Shown here: positions 24,163-33,400 of the stretch, one piece after another | Layout: each line of letters starts with the position of its first letter | Position numbering within the stretch: the stretch's first letter is position 1 | Assembly (NCBI RefSeq): GCF_009936235.1 | Contig: NZ_AP022314.1 | Location: 186,001-250,000, forward strand | Source of the DNA: Mycobacterium xenopi | Lineage (GTDB): Bacteria > Actinomycetota > Actinomycetes > Mycobacteriales > Mycobacteriaceae | Direction of reading: 5' to 3' | DNA: 64,000 bases | Position numbers and translations under genes: made by a program | The notes under the pieces: model-generated | Told to the model about the DNA's origin: nothing | Database searches by the model: none | What the model saw: the letters and a program-made list of their open reading frames with translations, nothing else

Positions 24163-26625
24163 ATGGAGCTTGACGAGAACGCGCATCCGCTGACACGCGG
24201 ACAGTTGGATATATGGCTTGCGCAGGAGGCCGGTCGCTTCGATCCTGACTGGCACATCGTCGCGTTCGCCGTAATCCAGGGCGAAGTAGTGCCCGAACTC
24301 CTCGAACAGGCAGTACGGCGGGCCGTAGCAGAGGCCGAGCCGGTCAGGGCGACGGTTTTCGAGACGGATGGCCAGGTTTTCCAACGAGCGCTTGAGGATC
24401 CGCCGATCGAGGTTCCCTTTCACGACCTCAGGCACTTTCCGGATCCTATTCAGGAGGCATACCGCTTCGCTGAATCCATCCGGCGCACGCCGATGCCGCC
24501 CACAGGTCCACTATTCAGATTCGCATTATTCCGCACCGCGACGGACGAGTTCTACTGGTTATTGTGTTTTCACCATCTTGTCACCGACGGATTCGGGACG
24601 GTGCTTTTCGCCAATCGGGTGGCGGCCGTCTATTCCGCGCTCATTTCCGGTACACCGGTAGCGCCCACCTTCTTCGGTTCGCTGCAAGAGCTGGTTTCCT
24701 GGGAAACAGAATACGAGGCTTCTGAGAACTACTCCGAGGATTTAGCGTATTGGCGTGAAAACCTACCACCGGAAAGTGCGTCGCATTATGGCGTCACACA
24801 CTCGGAGGACGGGCGCGACGAATCCTCGGTTTCCGACTCGGTCAAATTAGACCCTGGGATCGTTGATCGCGTTCACGAGTTGTCTAACGCGTTGAGCATG
24901 CGCCGCTCGTCGGTCATTACCGCGGCATGCGCGCTGTTAGTACGGGCCTGGTGCGCAGAGCGCTCACAAGTGGTGCTCGATTTCTTTGTCAGCAGACGAA
25001 CGACTCCCGAGTCGGCGACCTTTCCGGGGATGGTCTCCGGGTTTGTCCCGCTGGTGTTGACGGTTTCGCCGGGATCGACGGTCGCCGGCTTCTGTGAGCA
25101 TGTCGACACGCGGATACGCGAAGCGCTGCAGCACCAAAGGTTCCCCGTGCATGTTCTGGAACGCAAAGCGCAGGCCAGCGGTCCGAGACACGTGTCACAG
25201 AGGGTAGGTGTCAACTTCGTCCCGTCGATAACCCTCGTGCCTTTTGGCGACGCTCCCGCGTCCGGGATGGTGACTCGCTTCGGTCGCGTGAACCACTTCG
25301 GACTGTTCTTCTTGAACGACAACGGCCAGCTCGCGTTGAGCACGGCCGGTGCTGGGCAGCCTTTGTCGAACTTCGACGTCCCCGAGCTGGCAGAGCGATT
25401 GCAGCAGGTGCTGGCCGCGATGACCGCCGACCCGAGCCGGCCGTTGTCGTCGGTGGATCTGCTCGACGGGACTGCGCTCGAGCGCTTGGACATGTGGGCG
25501 AATCGGGCGGTGCTGACTGGGCAGTCGGCCACGCCGCAGTCGATTCCGGCGGTGTTTGCCGCGCAGGTGGCGCAGCGCCCGGATGCGGTGGCGTTGACCT
25601 TCCAAGACCGCGCCATGACGTATCGCGAGCTCGATGATGCGTCGAATCGGTTGGCGCACTTGCTGGCTGATCACGGCGCCCGTCCCGGGGGGTGTGTGGT
25701 GCTGCTGTTGCCGCGCTCGGCCGAGGCGATCGTGGCGATTCTGGCGGTGCTCAAAACGGGGGCCGCCTATCTGCCCATCGACCCCGCGCATCCGGCCGCG
25801 CGGATCGAGCTCCTGCTCGCTGACGCCGCCCCGACCGCCGCCGTCAGCACCGCCGAGCTGCGCTCACGGTTGGACGGACACGACTTCGCGGTAATCGACG
25901 TCAACGATCCAGCGCTAGATGCCCAGCCCGCCACCGCGTTGCCGCCGCCAGCGGCGGACGATATCGCCTACCTGATCTACACCTCCGGCACCACCGGCGT
26001 CCCCAAGGGCGTGGCCATCACCCACCACAACGTGATCGCCCTGCTGAGATCAGTGCACGACGAACTCGCGTCTCCGCAGGTGTGGTCGCAGTGGCATTCG
26101 TATGCGTTTGATGTGTCGGTGTGGGAGATCTGGGGTGCCCTGTTGCGCGGTGGCCGGCTGGTGGTGGTGCCCGACTCGGTGGTCCGCTCTCCCGAAGACT
26201 TCCATGCCTTGCTGGTTGCCGAGCAAGTCAGCGTATTGAGCCAGACCCCGTCGGCGTTCTATGCGCTGCAAACCGCCGACACGCAGCACCCGGAACTGAG
26301 CAAGCAGCTGAGCCTAGAGGCCGTCGTGTTCGCCGGGGAGGCGCTGGAACCGCAGCGTCTTCGGCCGTGGCTGGGCCACCATCCGAGAGCGCCACGGTTG
26401 ATCAATATGTATGGCACCACCGAGACCACGGTGCACGCGTCATTCCGCGAGATCGTCGCCGCCGATGTGGACAGCGGCGGCAGCCCGGTGGGGGTGCCGC
26501 TGGCGCACCTCGCATTCTTCGTGCTGGATGGCTGGCTGCGTCCGGTGCCGGCGGGGGTGGTCGGTGAGTTGTATATATCGCCGGCGCGGGCCTGGGGGCG
26601 GGGTATTGGCGGCGGGCGGGGTTGA
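24163..26625 (+). CDS. NRPS piece 1: C1 and first part of A1
   Basis: Starts MELDENAHPLTRGQLDIWLAQE; C1 covers residues 1-420 with an intact HHLVTDG catalytic motif at about 138. A1 begins at about residue 460, with TYRELDDASNRLAHLL, YTSGTTGVPKG and FDVSVWEIW, and the core NMYGTTETTVHAS. Around 26574 an extra AT in a TATATA run shifts the frame, and the last 17 residues are out of frame. The parallel sequence at 63191 lacks the extra two bases and stays open. Confidence 0.85.
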   Translation: MELDENAHPLTRGQLDIWLAQEAGRFDPDWHIVAFAVIQGEVVPELLEQAVRRAVAEAEPVRATVFETDGQVFQRALEDPPIEVPFHDLRHFPDPIQEAYRFAESIRRTPMPPTGPLFRFALFRTATDEFYWLLCFHHLVTDGFGTVLFANRVAAVYSALISGTPVAPTFFGSLQELVSWETEYEASENYSEDLAYWRENLPPESASHYGVTHSEDGRDESSVSDSVKLDPGIVDRVHELSNALSMRRSSVITAACALLVRAWCAERSQVVLDFFVSRRTTPESATFPGMVSGFVPLVLTVSPGSTVAGFCEHVDTRIREALQHQRFPVHVLERKAQASGPRHVSQRVGVNFVPSITLVPFGDAPASGMVTRFGRVNHFGLFFLNDNGQLALSTAGAGQPLSNFDVPELAERLQQVLAAMTADPSRPLSSVDLLDGTALERLDMWANRAVLTGQSATPQSIPAVFAAQVAQRPDAVALTFQDRAMTYRELDDASNRLAHLLADHGARPGGCVVLLLPRSAEAIVAILAVLKTGAAYLPIDPAHPAARIELLLADAAPTAAVSTAELRSRLDGHDFAVIDVNDPALDAQPATALPPPAADDIAYLIYTSGTTGVPKGVAITHHNVIALLRSVHDELASPQVWSQWHSYAFDVSVWEIWGALLRGGRLVVVPDSVVRSPEDFHALLVAEQVSVLSQTPSAFYALQTADTQHPELSKQLSLEAVVFAGEALEPQRLRPWLGHHPRAPRLINMYGTTETTVHASFREIVAADVDSGGSPVGVPLAHLAFFVLDGWLRPVPAGVVGELYISPARAWGRGIGGGRG

Positions 26626-27386
26626 CCGCGTCACGGTTTGTGGCGTGCCCGTTCGGTGACCCGGGGCAGCGGATGTATCGGACCGGGGATTTGGTGTGTT
26701 GGGGCGCCGACGGGCAGTTGCAATACCTGGGCCGCGCCGATGAGCAGGTGAAGATCCGCGGGTATCGCATCGAGCTGGGCGAGGTGGAGGCGGCGTTGGC
26801 CGCGTTGGAGGGGGTGGAGCAGGCGGTGGTGATCGCCCGCGAGGACCGTCCCGGTGATAGGCGCCTGGTGGGTTATGTGACCGGGGCCGTTGATCCGGCC
26901 GGGCTTCGCGAGCAGCTGGCCCAGCGGCTGCCGGGCTACATGATTCCGGCCGCGGTGGTGGTGGTGGAGGCGTTGCCGTTGACGGTCAACGGCAAACTCG
27001 ACAAACGCGCGCTGCCGTTACCGGAATACGCCGACACCGACCGCTACCGCGCCCCGGCTACTCCCACCGAGGAGATTTTGGCCGGCATCTACGCCGAGGT
27101 GCTTGGGCTCGAGCGGGTCGGTGTCGATGACTCGTTTTTCGATTTGGGCGGGGACAGCATTTTGTCGATGCAGGTGGCCGCGCGCGCTCGTGCCGCTGGT
27201 GTGCTGTGTCGGCCGCGTGATGTGTTTGTTGAGCAGACCGTGGCCCGGCTGGCTGGGGTGGCCAAGGTGGCCGATGGTGTCCAGGGGCCGGTTGATGAGG
27301 GTGTGGGGTCAGTCGCGCCGACTCCGATCATGTGCTGGCTGGCCGGTATGGGGGGGCCGGTGGAGCAGTTCAGCCAGACGATGGTG
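26080..27386 (+). repeat. Long direct repeat shared with the second NRPS, copy A
   Basis: Runs from GTGTGGTCGCAGTGGCATTC in the middle of A1 to at least 27386, with no difference seen from 62697-64000 apart from a 2-base gain here (about 26574) and a 1-base loss in copy B (about 63427). To the left of 26080 the two sequences differ at many third positions, so the edge is sharp. The right edge lies outside the window for copy B. Confidence 0.85.
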
Positions 27387-28022
27387 CTGCAGGCTCCGGC
27401 GGGGGTTTCCGAGGCCGATGTGGTGGTGTTGGTGCAGGCGTTGGTGGATCGGCATGCCATGCTGCGGGCCCGCGTCGTTGATGATGGCGCTGGGGGTTGG
27501 GTGCTGGAGGTGCCCGAGGCCGGGTCGGTCGATGCGCTCGGGTGCCTGCACATCGTGGAGGTGTTGTCTGATGAGGCGCTGATAGAGGCGCGCTCGCGGC
27601 TGGATCCGGCAGCCGGGGTGATGCTGACCGCGCTGTGGGTGGCCTCGACGGGCCAGTTGGCGTTGCTCATCCACCATCTGGCTGTCGACGGGGTGTCGTG
27701 GCGGATTCTGTTGGATGACCTCAACACCGCCTGGGCTCAACGTTGCGCTGGCCAGGCTGTGGTGTTGCCGGTGTCGGGGACGTCGTTTGCCCGCTGGTCG
27801 GTGCTGTTGGCCGAGTACGCGCACCATCCCGATGTCGTGGCCCAGGCCGAGGTGTGGCGCCAAGTGGCGGCGGCGTCCCCAGTGCTGCCCGCGGTGCGCC
27901 CTGAGGTTGACACGTTTGCCACGGCTGGGCGCCTTTCGCAGGAGTTGGACGTCGAGACCACGCGGATGCTGCTCGGTGAGTGCCGGCGGCGTTTCACGCC
28001 GGAGTGCACGAGATCTTGGTGA
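26622..28022 (+). CDS. NRPS piece 2: end of A1, T1 and most of E1
   Basis: Continues A1 (TASRFVACPFGDPGQRMYRTGDL, GRADEQVKIRGYRIELGEVE, NGKLDKRALP), then T1 with the phosphopantetheine site FFDLGGDSILSMQ (Ser near 27155), then E1 with APTPIMCWLA, IHHLAVDGVSWRIL. A one-base loss at about 27972, where the fourth-module copy reads GGTGCGGTGCCGG and this one GGTGAGTGCCGG, ends the frame. The TTG at 26622 is only the first start available to this frame, not a believed start. Confidence 0.8.
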   Translation: MTASRFVACPFGDPGQRMYRTGDLVCWGADGQLQYLGRADEQVKIRGYRIELGEVEAALAALEGVEQAVVIAREDRPGDRRLVGYVTGAVDPAGLREQLAQRLPGYMIPAAVVVVEALPLTVNGKLDKRALPLPEYADTDRYRAPATPTEEILAGIYAEVLGLERVGVDDSFFDLGGDSILSMQVAARARAAGVLCRPRDVFVEQTVARLAGVAKVADGVQGPVDEGVGSVAPTPIMCWLAGMGGPVEQFSQTMVLQAPAGVSEADVVVLVQALVDRHAMLRARVVDDGAGGWVLEVPEAGSVDALGCLHIVEVLSDEALIEARSRLDPAAGVMLTALWVASTGQLALLIHHLAVDGVSWRILLDDLNTAWAQRCAGQAVVLPVSGTSFARWSVLLAEYAHHPDVVAQAEVWRQVAAASPVLPAVRPEVDTFATAGRLSQELDVETTRMLLGECRRRFTPECTRSW

Positions 28023-30403
28023 TCGCGTTCGGGCTGGCGCTCGCTGAGTTTTTAGGCCACCACGGTGTGCCGATCGGGATCGATGTGGAGGGTCATGGCC
28101 GCCAGGAGGACCTGGCCCCCGATGTCGATCTGTCGCGCACGGTGGGCTGGTTTACCACCAAATACCCGGTGGCGTTGACGGTGACCCCGCCGGCGTGGGG
28201 GCAGGTCGTCGGCGGCGAGGCGACGCTGGGGGTGGTGGTCAAAGCCGTCAAAGAGCAGCTGGCCGGCCTGCCCGATGGTCTGACCTATGGTTTGCTGCGG
28301 TATTTGAACCCTGACGTTGACCTGGCCGGGGTCGACCCGCCGATCGGGTTCAACTATTTGGGGCGGCTGGGTGTGTCGACGGCCGAGAGCTCCGATGGGC
28401 TGTGGCGGGTCAGCGGGGACGCGTTGTCGTTGACCGCCGCCACCGTTTTGCCCCTGCCGCTGGCGCACACCCTGGATCTCAACGCGGGCACCGTCGACAC
28501 CGACACCGGCCCGTGCCTGCACGCCCACTGGGCGTGGGCACCCTCAGTGTTTGATCGAACCCAGGTCAGCCGGCTTGCCCGGTTGTGGTTTGAGGCCTTG
28601 GCCGGTATTTGCGCGCTTGTGCGTGCCGGTGGTGGCGGGTTGACGCCGTCGGATGTGGCGCCGGCCCGGCTGACCCAGCAGCAGATCGACCAGCTCGAGC
28701 AGCGCTACCGGATCGCTGACGTGCTGCCGTTGACGCCGCTGCAGCAGGGACTGCTGTTTCACGCCAGCACCGCACAGGGCGACGACGACCTGTATGTGTT
28801 GCAGTTGGAGCTTGCGGTGGCGGGCCCGCTTGACCCTGATCGGCTGCGCGCCGCCGTCCAGCTGGTGGTGAGCCGGCATCCGAACCTGGTGAGCCGAGTC
28901 TGCGACCAGTTCGACGAGCCGGTGCAGGTCATCCTGGCCGATCCCGCGCCGGGGTGGCGCTATGTCGAAGTCGATGGTGGCGGCGTCGATGAACAGATCG
29001 CGCGGCTGTGCGCGGCCGAGCGGGCCGCGGTGCGTGATCTGGCTGAGCAGCCGGCGTTTCGGGTCGCGCTGATTCGCATCGGCGACGAGCGGCACCGGAT
29101 CGTGGTGACCGTCCACCACGTTGTGGCCGACGGGTGGTCGCTGCCGATCGTGGTGCAACAGATGTTCGTCGGCTACCAGGGGCAGCGGCTGCCCATACCC
29201 GCGCCTTATCGCGACTTTGTCGCCTGGCTGGCCGGTCGTGATCTTGATACTGCCCGCGCCGCGTGGCGTGAGGTGTTCGATGGTTTTGACACCCCGACGC
29301 TGGTGAGCCCGCCGGGCAGATCAGGACGGGGGCGCCGAGGCGTGGCATTGTTTCGGGTGCCGGCTGAGACCACCCGGGCGATCACTGCGTTGGCGCGCGC
29401 CAGTCATACCACCGTCAACACGGTGTTGCAGGCCGGGTTTGCGCAGTTGCTGATGCTGGTGACCGGCCATCAGGATGTCGCGTTTGGCACGACGGTGTCG
29501 GGCCGGCCGGCCGAGGTGGCTGGCGCCGAGGCGATGGTGGGTTTGTTGATCAACACGGTGCCGGTGCGCGCGCGCGTCACAGCGGCCACCACGACCAGCG
29601 GGCTGCTCGACCAGCTGCACGGCACCCACAACCACACCCTGGAGCACCAGCACCTGGCACTTGCCGAGATTCACCGGGTCAGTGGCCACGACCAGCTGTT
29701 TGACACCTTGTTCGTGTTCGAGAACTACCCCCTAGACACCGCCGCGTTAGCGAGCGGGGAGGGGTTGACCGTCACCGGGTTCACCAACCGCGAATACAAC
29801 CACTATCCCCTTGCGGTGCAAGCCTTTCCCGGCAGTGAGCTGGGCCTGCGGGTGGAGTTCGACACTGATGTGTTCGACACCGCCAGCATCGAAACACTCG
29901 TCAAGCGGTTGCAGGCGGTGTGGGCTGCCATGGCCAGCGATCCGGGGCGGCGGCTCTCGTCGATCGATGTGTTGCAGCCTGCTGAGCTAGCCTGCCTCGA
30001 TGAATGGGGCAACCAGGCCGTGTCGGCCCGGCCCGCCACCGCGACGGTATCGATTCCAGCAATGTTCACCGAACAAGTCGCGCGCACCCCGACGCGGTGG
30101 CCGTGGTCTGTGGTGAGTGCTCGACGACCTACCGGGAACTCGACGAGACCGCCAACCGGTTGGCACACCTGCTGGCCGACCGTGGGGTGGGCCCGGGGCA
30201 GCGGGTGGCGCTGCTGTTTTCCCGGTCGGCCGAAGCGATCGCGGCGATCCTGGCGGTGCTCAAAACCGGCGCGGCTTATGTGCCGATCGACCCGGTGGTG
30301 CCTACGGCCCGGATCGAGTTCATGCTCGCCGACGCCACACCGATCGCGGCGATCACCACCACGGACCTGGCCGACCGGCTGCACGGCCGTGGTCTGCAGG
30401 TGA
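27980..30403 (+). CDS. NRPS piece 3: end of E1, C2 and start of A2
   Basis: Begins inside E1 (PAAFHAGVHEILVIAFGLALAEF, RTVGWFTTKYPV) and contains the whole C2 domain from DVLPLTPLQQGLLFHAS (about 28715) to 29960, with HHVVADGWS at about 29115. The A2 domain begins at about 30050. At 30087-30090 a C run appears one base short (ACCCCGAC where ACCCCCGAC is needed), and the residues after about 30090 are out of frame. Confidence 0.8.
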   Translation: MPAAFHAGVHEILVIAFGLALAEFLGHHGVPIGIDVEGHGRQEDLAPDVDLSRTVGWFTTKYPVALTVTPPAWGQVVGGEATLGVVVKAVKEQLAGLPDGLTYGLLRYLNPDVDLAGVDPPIGFNYLGRLGVSTAESSDGLWRVSGDALSLTAATVLPLPLAHTLDLNAGTVDTDTGPCLHAHWAWAPSVFDRTQVSRLARLWFEALAGICALVRAGGGGLTPSDVAPARLTQQQIDQLEQRYRIADVLPLTPLQQGLLFHASTAQGDDDLYVLQLELAVAGPLDPDRLRAAVQLVVSRHPNLVSRVCDQFDEPVQVILADPAPGWRYVEVDGGGVDEQIARLCAAERAAVRDLAEQPAFRVALIRIGDERHRIVVTVHHVVADGWSLPIVVQQMFVGYQGQRLPIPAPYRDFVAWLAGRDLDTARAAWREVFDGFDTPTLVSPPGRSGRGRRGVALFRVPAETTRAITALARASHTTVNTVLQAGFAQLLMLVTGHQDVAFGTTVSGRPAEVAGAEAMVGLLINTVPVRARVTAATTTSGLLDQLHGTHNHTLEHQHLALAEIHRVSGHDQLFDTLFVFENYPLDTAALASGEGLTVTGFTNREYNHYPLAVQAFPGSELGLRVEFDTDVFDTASIETLVKRLQAVWAAMASDPGRRLSSIDVLQPAELACLDEWGNQAVSARPATATVSIPAMFTEQVARTPTRWPWSVVSARRPTGNSTRPPTGWHTCWPTVGWARGSGWRCCFPGRPKRSRRSWRCSKPARLMCRSTRWCLRPGSSSCSPTPHRSRRSPPRTWPTGCTAVVCR

Positions 30404-33400
30404 TCGACGTCAACGACCCCTGCCTCCGGACCTATCCGCACACAGCTCCCCCGCCGCCGTCGCCTGATGACATCGCCTACCTGATCTACACCTCGGGCAC
30501 CACCGGCGTCCCCAAAGGTGTGGCGATCACCCACCGTAACGTCGTCGAGCTGATGGCATCCCTGGACAACAGCCTGGAGCTGGACGGACAGGTGTGGTCA
30601 CAGTGGCATTCGTTGGCCTTCGACGTCTCGGTGTGCGAGATCTGGGGTGCGCTGCTGCATGGGGGCCGGCTGGTGGTGGCGCCAGAGCAGGTGGCACGTT
30701 CGCCGGAAGACTTCCATGCCTTGCTGGTCAGCGAACAAGTCTGCATCTTGAGCCAGACGCCGTCGGCGTTTTATGCGCTGCAAACCGCCGACGGACTGCA
30801 GCCGGAGCTGGGGCAACAGCTGAAGCTGCAGGCGGTGGTGTTCGCCGGGGAAGCGCTTGAACCGCCGCGTCTTCGACCATGGCTGGACAACCACCCGGGA
30901 GCACCGCGGCTGGTCAACATGTATGGCACCACCGAGACGACCGTGCATGCCTCGTTCCGGGAGGTCGTCAACAGCGACGTCGACAGCAACGCCAGTCCTA
31001 TCGGGGTGCCGCTGGCGCACCTTGGCTTTTTCGTGCTGGATGGGTGGTTGCGGCCGGTGCCGGCCGGCGTGGTGGGGGAGTTGTATATCGCCGGCGCCGG
31101 GCTGGGGTGCGGGTACTGGCGGCGCTCCGGATTGACGGCGTCGCGGTTTGTGGCCTGCCCATTCGGCGGTGTTGGGGCGCGCATGTATCGCAGCGGGGAT
31201 TTAGTGCGTTGGCGTCCTGACGGGCAGCTGGACTATCTGGGCCGCGCCGACGAGCAGGTCAAGATCCGCGGGTATCGGATCGAGCTCGGCGAGGTGCGCG
31301 CAGCTCTGGCCGCGGTGGCCGGGGTGGAACAGGCGGTGGTGATCGCCCGCGAGGACCGCCCCGGCGACAAACGCCTGGTGGGTTATGTCACCGGGACTGT
31401 TGATCCGGCCGCCGCGCGCACTGCGTTGGCTGCGCGCTTGCCCGAGTACATGATTCCGGCCACGGTGGTGGTCTTGGACGCGCTGCCGCTGACGGTCAAC
31501 GGCAAACTCGACAAACGAGCCCTGCCGGCACCCGAATACAGCGATGCCGGTCGGTATCGTGCCCCGACCACCGCGGTCGAGGAGCTGGTGACGGGCATCT
31601 ACGCCGAGGTGCTCGGCGTCGAACGGGTCGGCGTCGACGACTCATTCTTCCAGCTGGGCGGGGACTCGCTGTCGGCGATGCGGCTAGTGGCCGCAGTCAA
31701 CGCCGGCCTGCACGCCGGGCTTGCGGTGCGTACAGTTTTCGAGGCGCCCACCGTTGCTCAGCTAGCCCGGCGTATCGGTGTCGACGGCGGACATCGGCTT
31801 GCGCCAGTGGTGGCAGTCGCGCGGCCTGAAGTAGTCCCGCTGTCGTTTGCCCAGCAGCGGTTGTGGTTCCTGGAGCAGTTGCACGGGCCCTCACCGGCCT
31901 ACAACATGGCGGTGGCCTTGCGGCTGCGCGGGCAGCTGGATGCCTCCGCGCTGGGCCTAGCGCTGGCCGACGTGGTGGCCCGCCACGAAAGCCTGCGCAC
32001 CCTGTTCCCGGCGGTCGACGGGACACCCCAACAGGTGGTGGTGTCGGCCGAGCATGCCGACTTCGGGTGGGACGTCGTTGACACCACCGGGTGGCCGGAA
32101 AGCCAGCTGCAGCAGGTCATCGACATCGCGGTGCGGCACGGTTTCGATCTGGCGACCGAGATCCCTTTGCGGGCAAGGCTTTTCCGTATCGCTGACGCCG
32201 AACATGTGCTGGTGGCGGTGGTACACCACATCGCTGCCGATGGCTGGTCGATCACCCCGTTAGGGCGTGATCTGGATGTGGCCTACGCCAGCCGGCGGCG
32301 GGGACGGGCCCCCGATTGGGATCCGCTGCCGGTACAGTACGCCGATTACACGTTGTGGCAGCGGGCCCAGCTGGGTGATCTTGATGATCCTGACAGCCCG
32401 ATCGCCGCCCAGTTGGCCTATTGGGAGCAGATGCTGGCCGGCATGCCCGAACGCATTGATCTGCCCACCGATCGGCCCTATCCGCCGGTGGCCGATCAGC
32501 GCGGCGCCCGGATGGCGATCAGCTGGCCGGCCGAGCTGCAGCAGCGGGTGGCGCGGGTCGCCCGGGAGCACCACGCGACCAGCTTCATGGTGGTGCAGAC
32601 CGCCCTGGCGGTGCTGCTGGCCAAGCTCAGCGCCAGCAGCGAGGTGGCGGTTGGCTTTCCGATTGCCGGGCGCCGCGATCCTGTCCTAGACGAGCTGGTG
32701 GGATTTTTCGTCAACACCTTGGTGCTGCGGGTCGAGCTCGCCGGCGATCCCACCGTGGCCGAGTTGCTGGACCAGGTGCGTGTGCGCAGCCTGGCCGCCT
32801 ACGAGCACCAAGACGTGCCGTTTGAGGTGCTCGTCGACCGGCTCAACCCGTCTCGGTCATTGACACATCACTCGTTAGTGCAGGTGATGCTGGCCTGGCA
32901 GGACGCTGACCCGGCCGCCGAGCTGGCCTTGGGTGATCTACGGGTGAGCCAATTGCCGGTGGACACGCGTACCGCGCGCATGGATGTGGCGTTGTCCCTC
33001 GCGGAGAAGTGGAACTCGGCCGGCGAACCCGCGGGGATCTGCGGGGAGGTGGAATATCGCACCGATGTGTTCGACGCGGCCAGCGTTGAAACGCTGATCG
33101 AGCGGTTGCGGCGGGTGCTAGTGGCACTGACCGCCAACCCGGCTGGGCGGTTGTCGTCGATCGATGTGCTCGATGGGGCTGAGCATGCTCGCCTCGATGA
33201 GATCGGCAACCGGGCGGTGGTGACCCAGCCGGCGACCACGCCGATGTCGGTTCCGGTCCTGTTCGCCGCCCAGGTCGCTCGTGCCCCGCAGGATGTGGCG
33301 GTGGTCTACGGTGAGCGCCGCTGGACGTACCGAGAGCTCGACAATGCCTCTAATCGGTTGGCGCACTTGTTGATTGGCTACGGTGCGAGGCCCGGGAACT

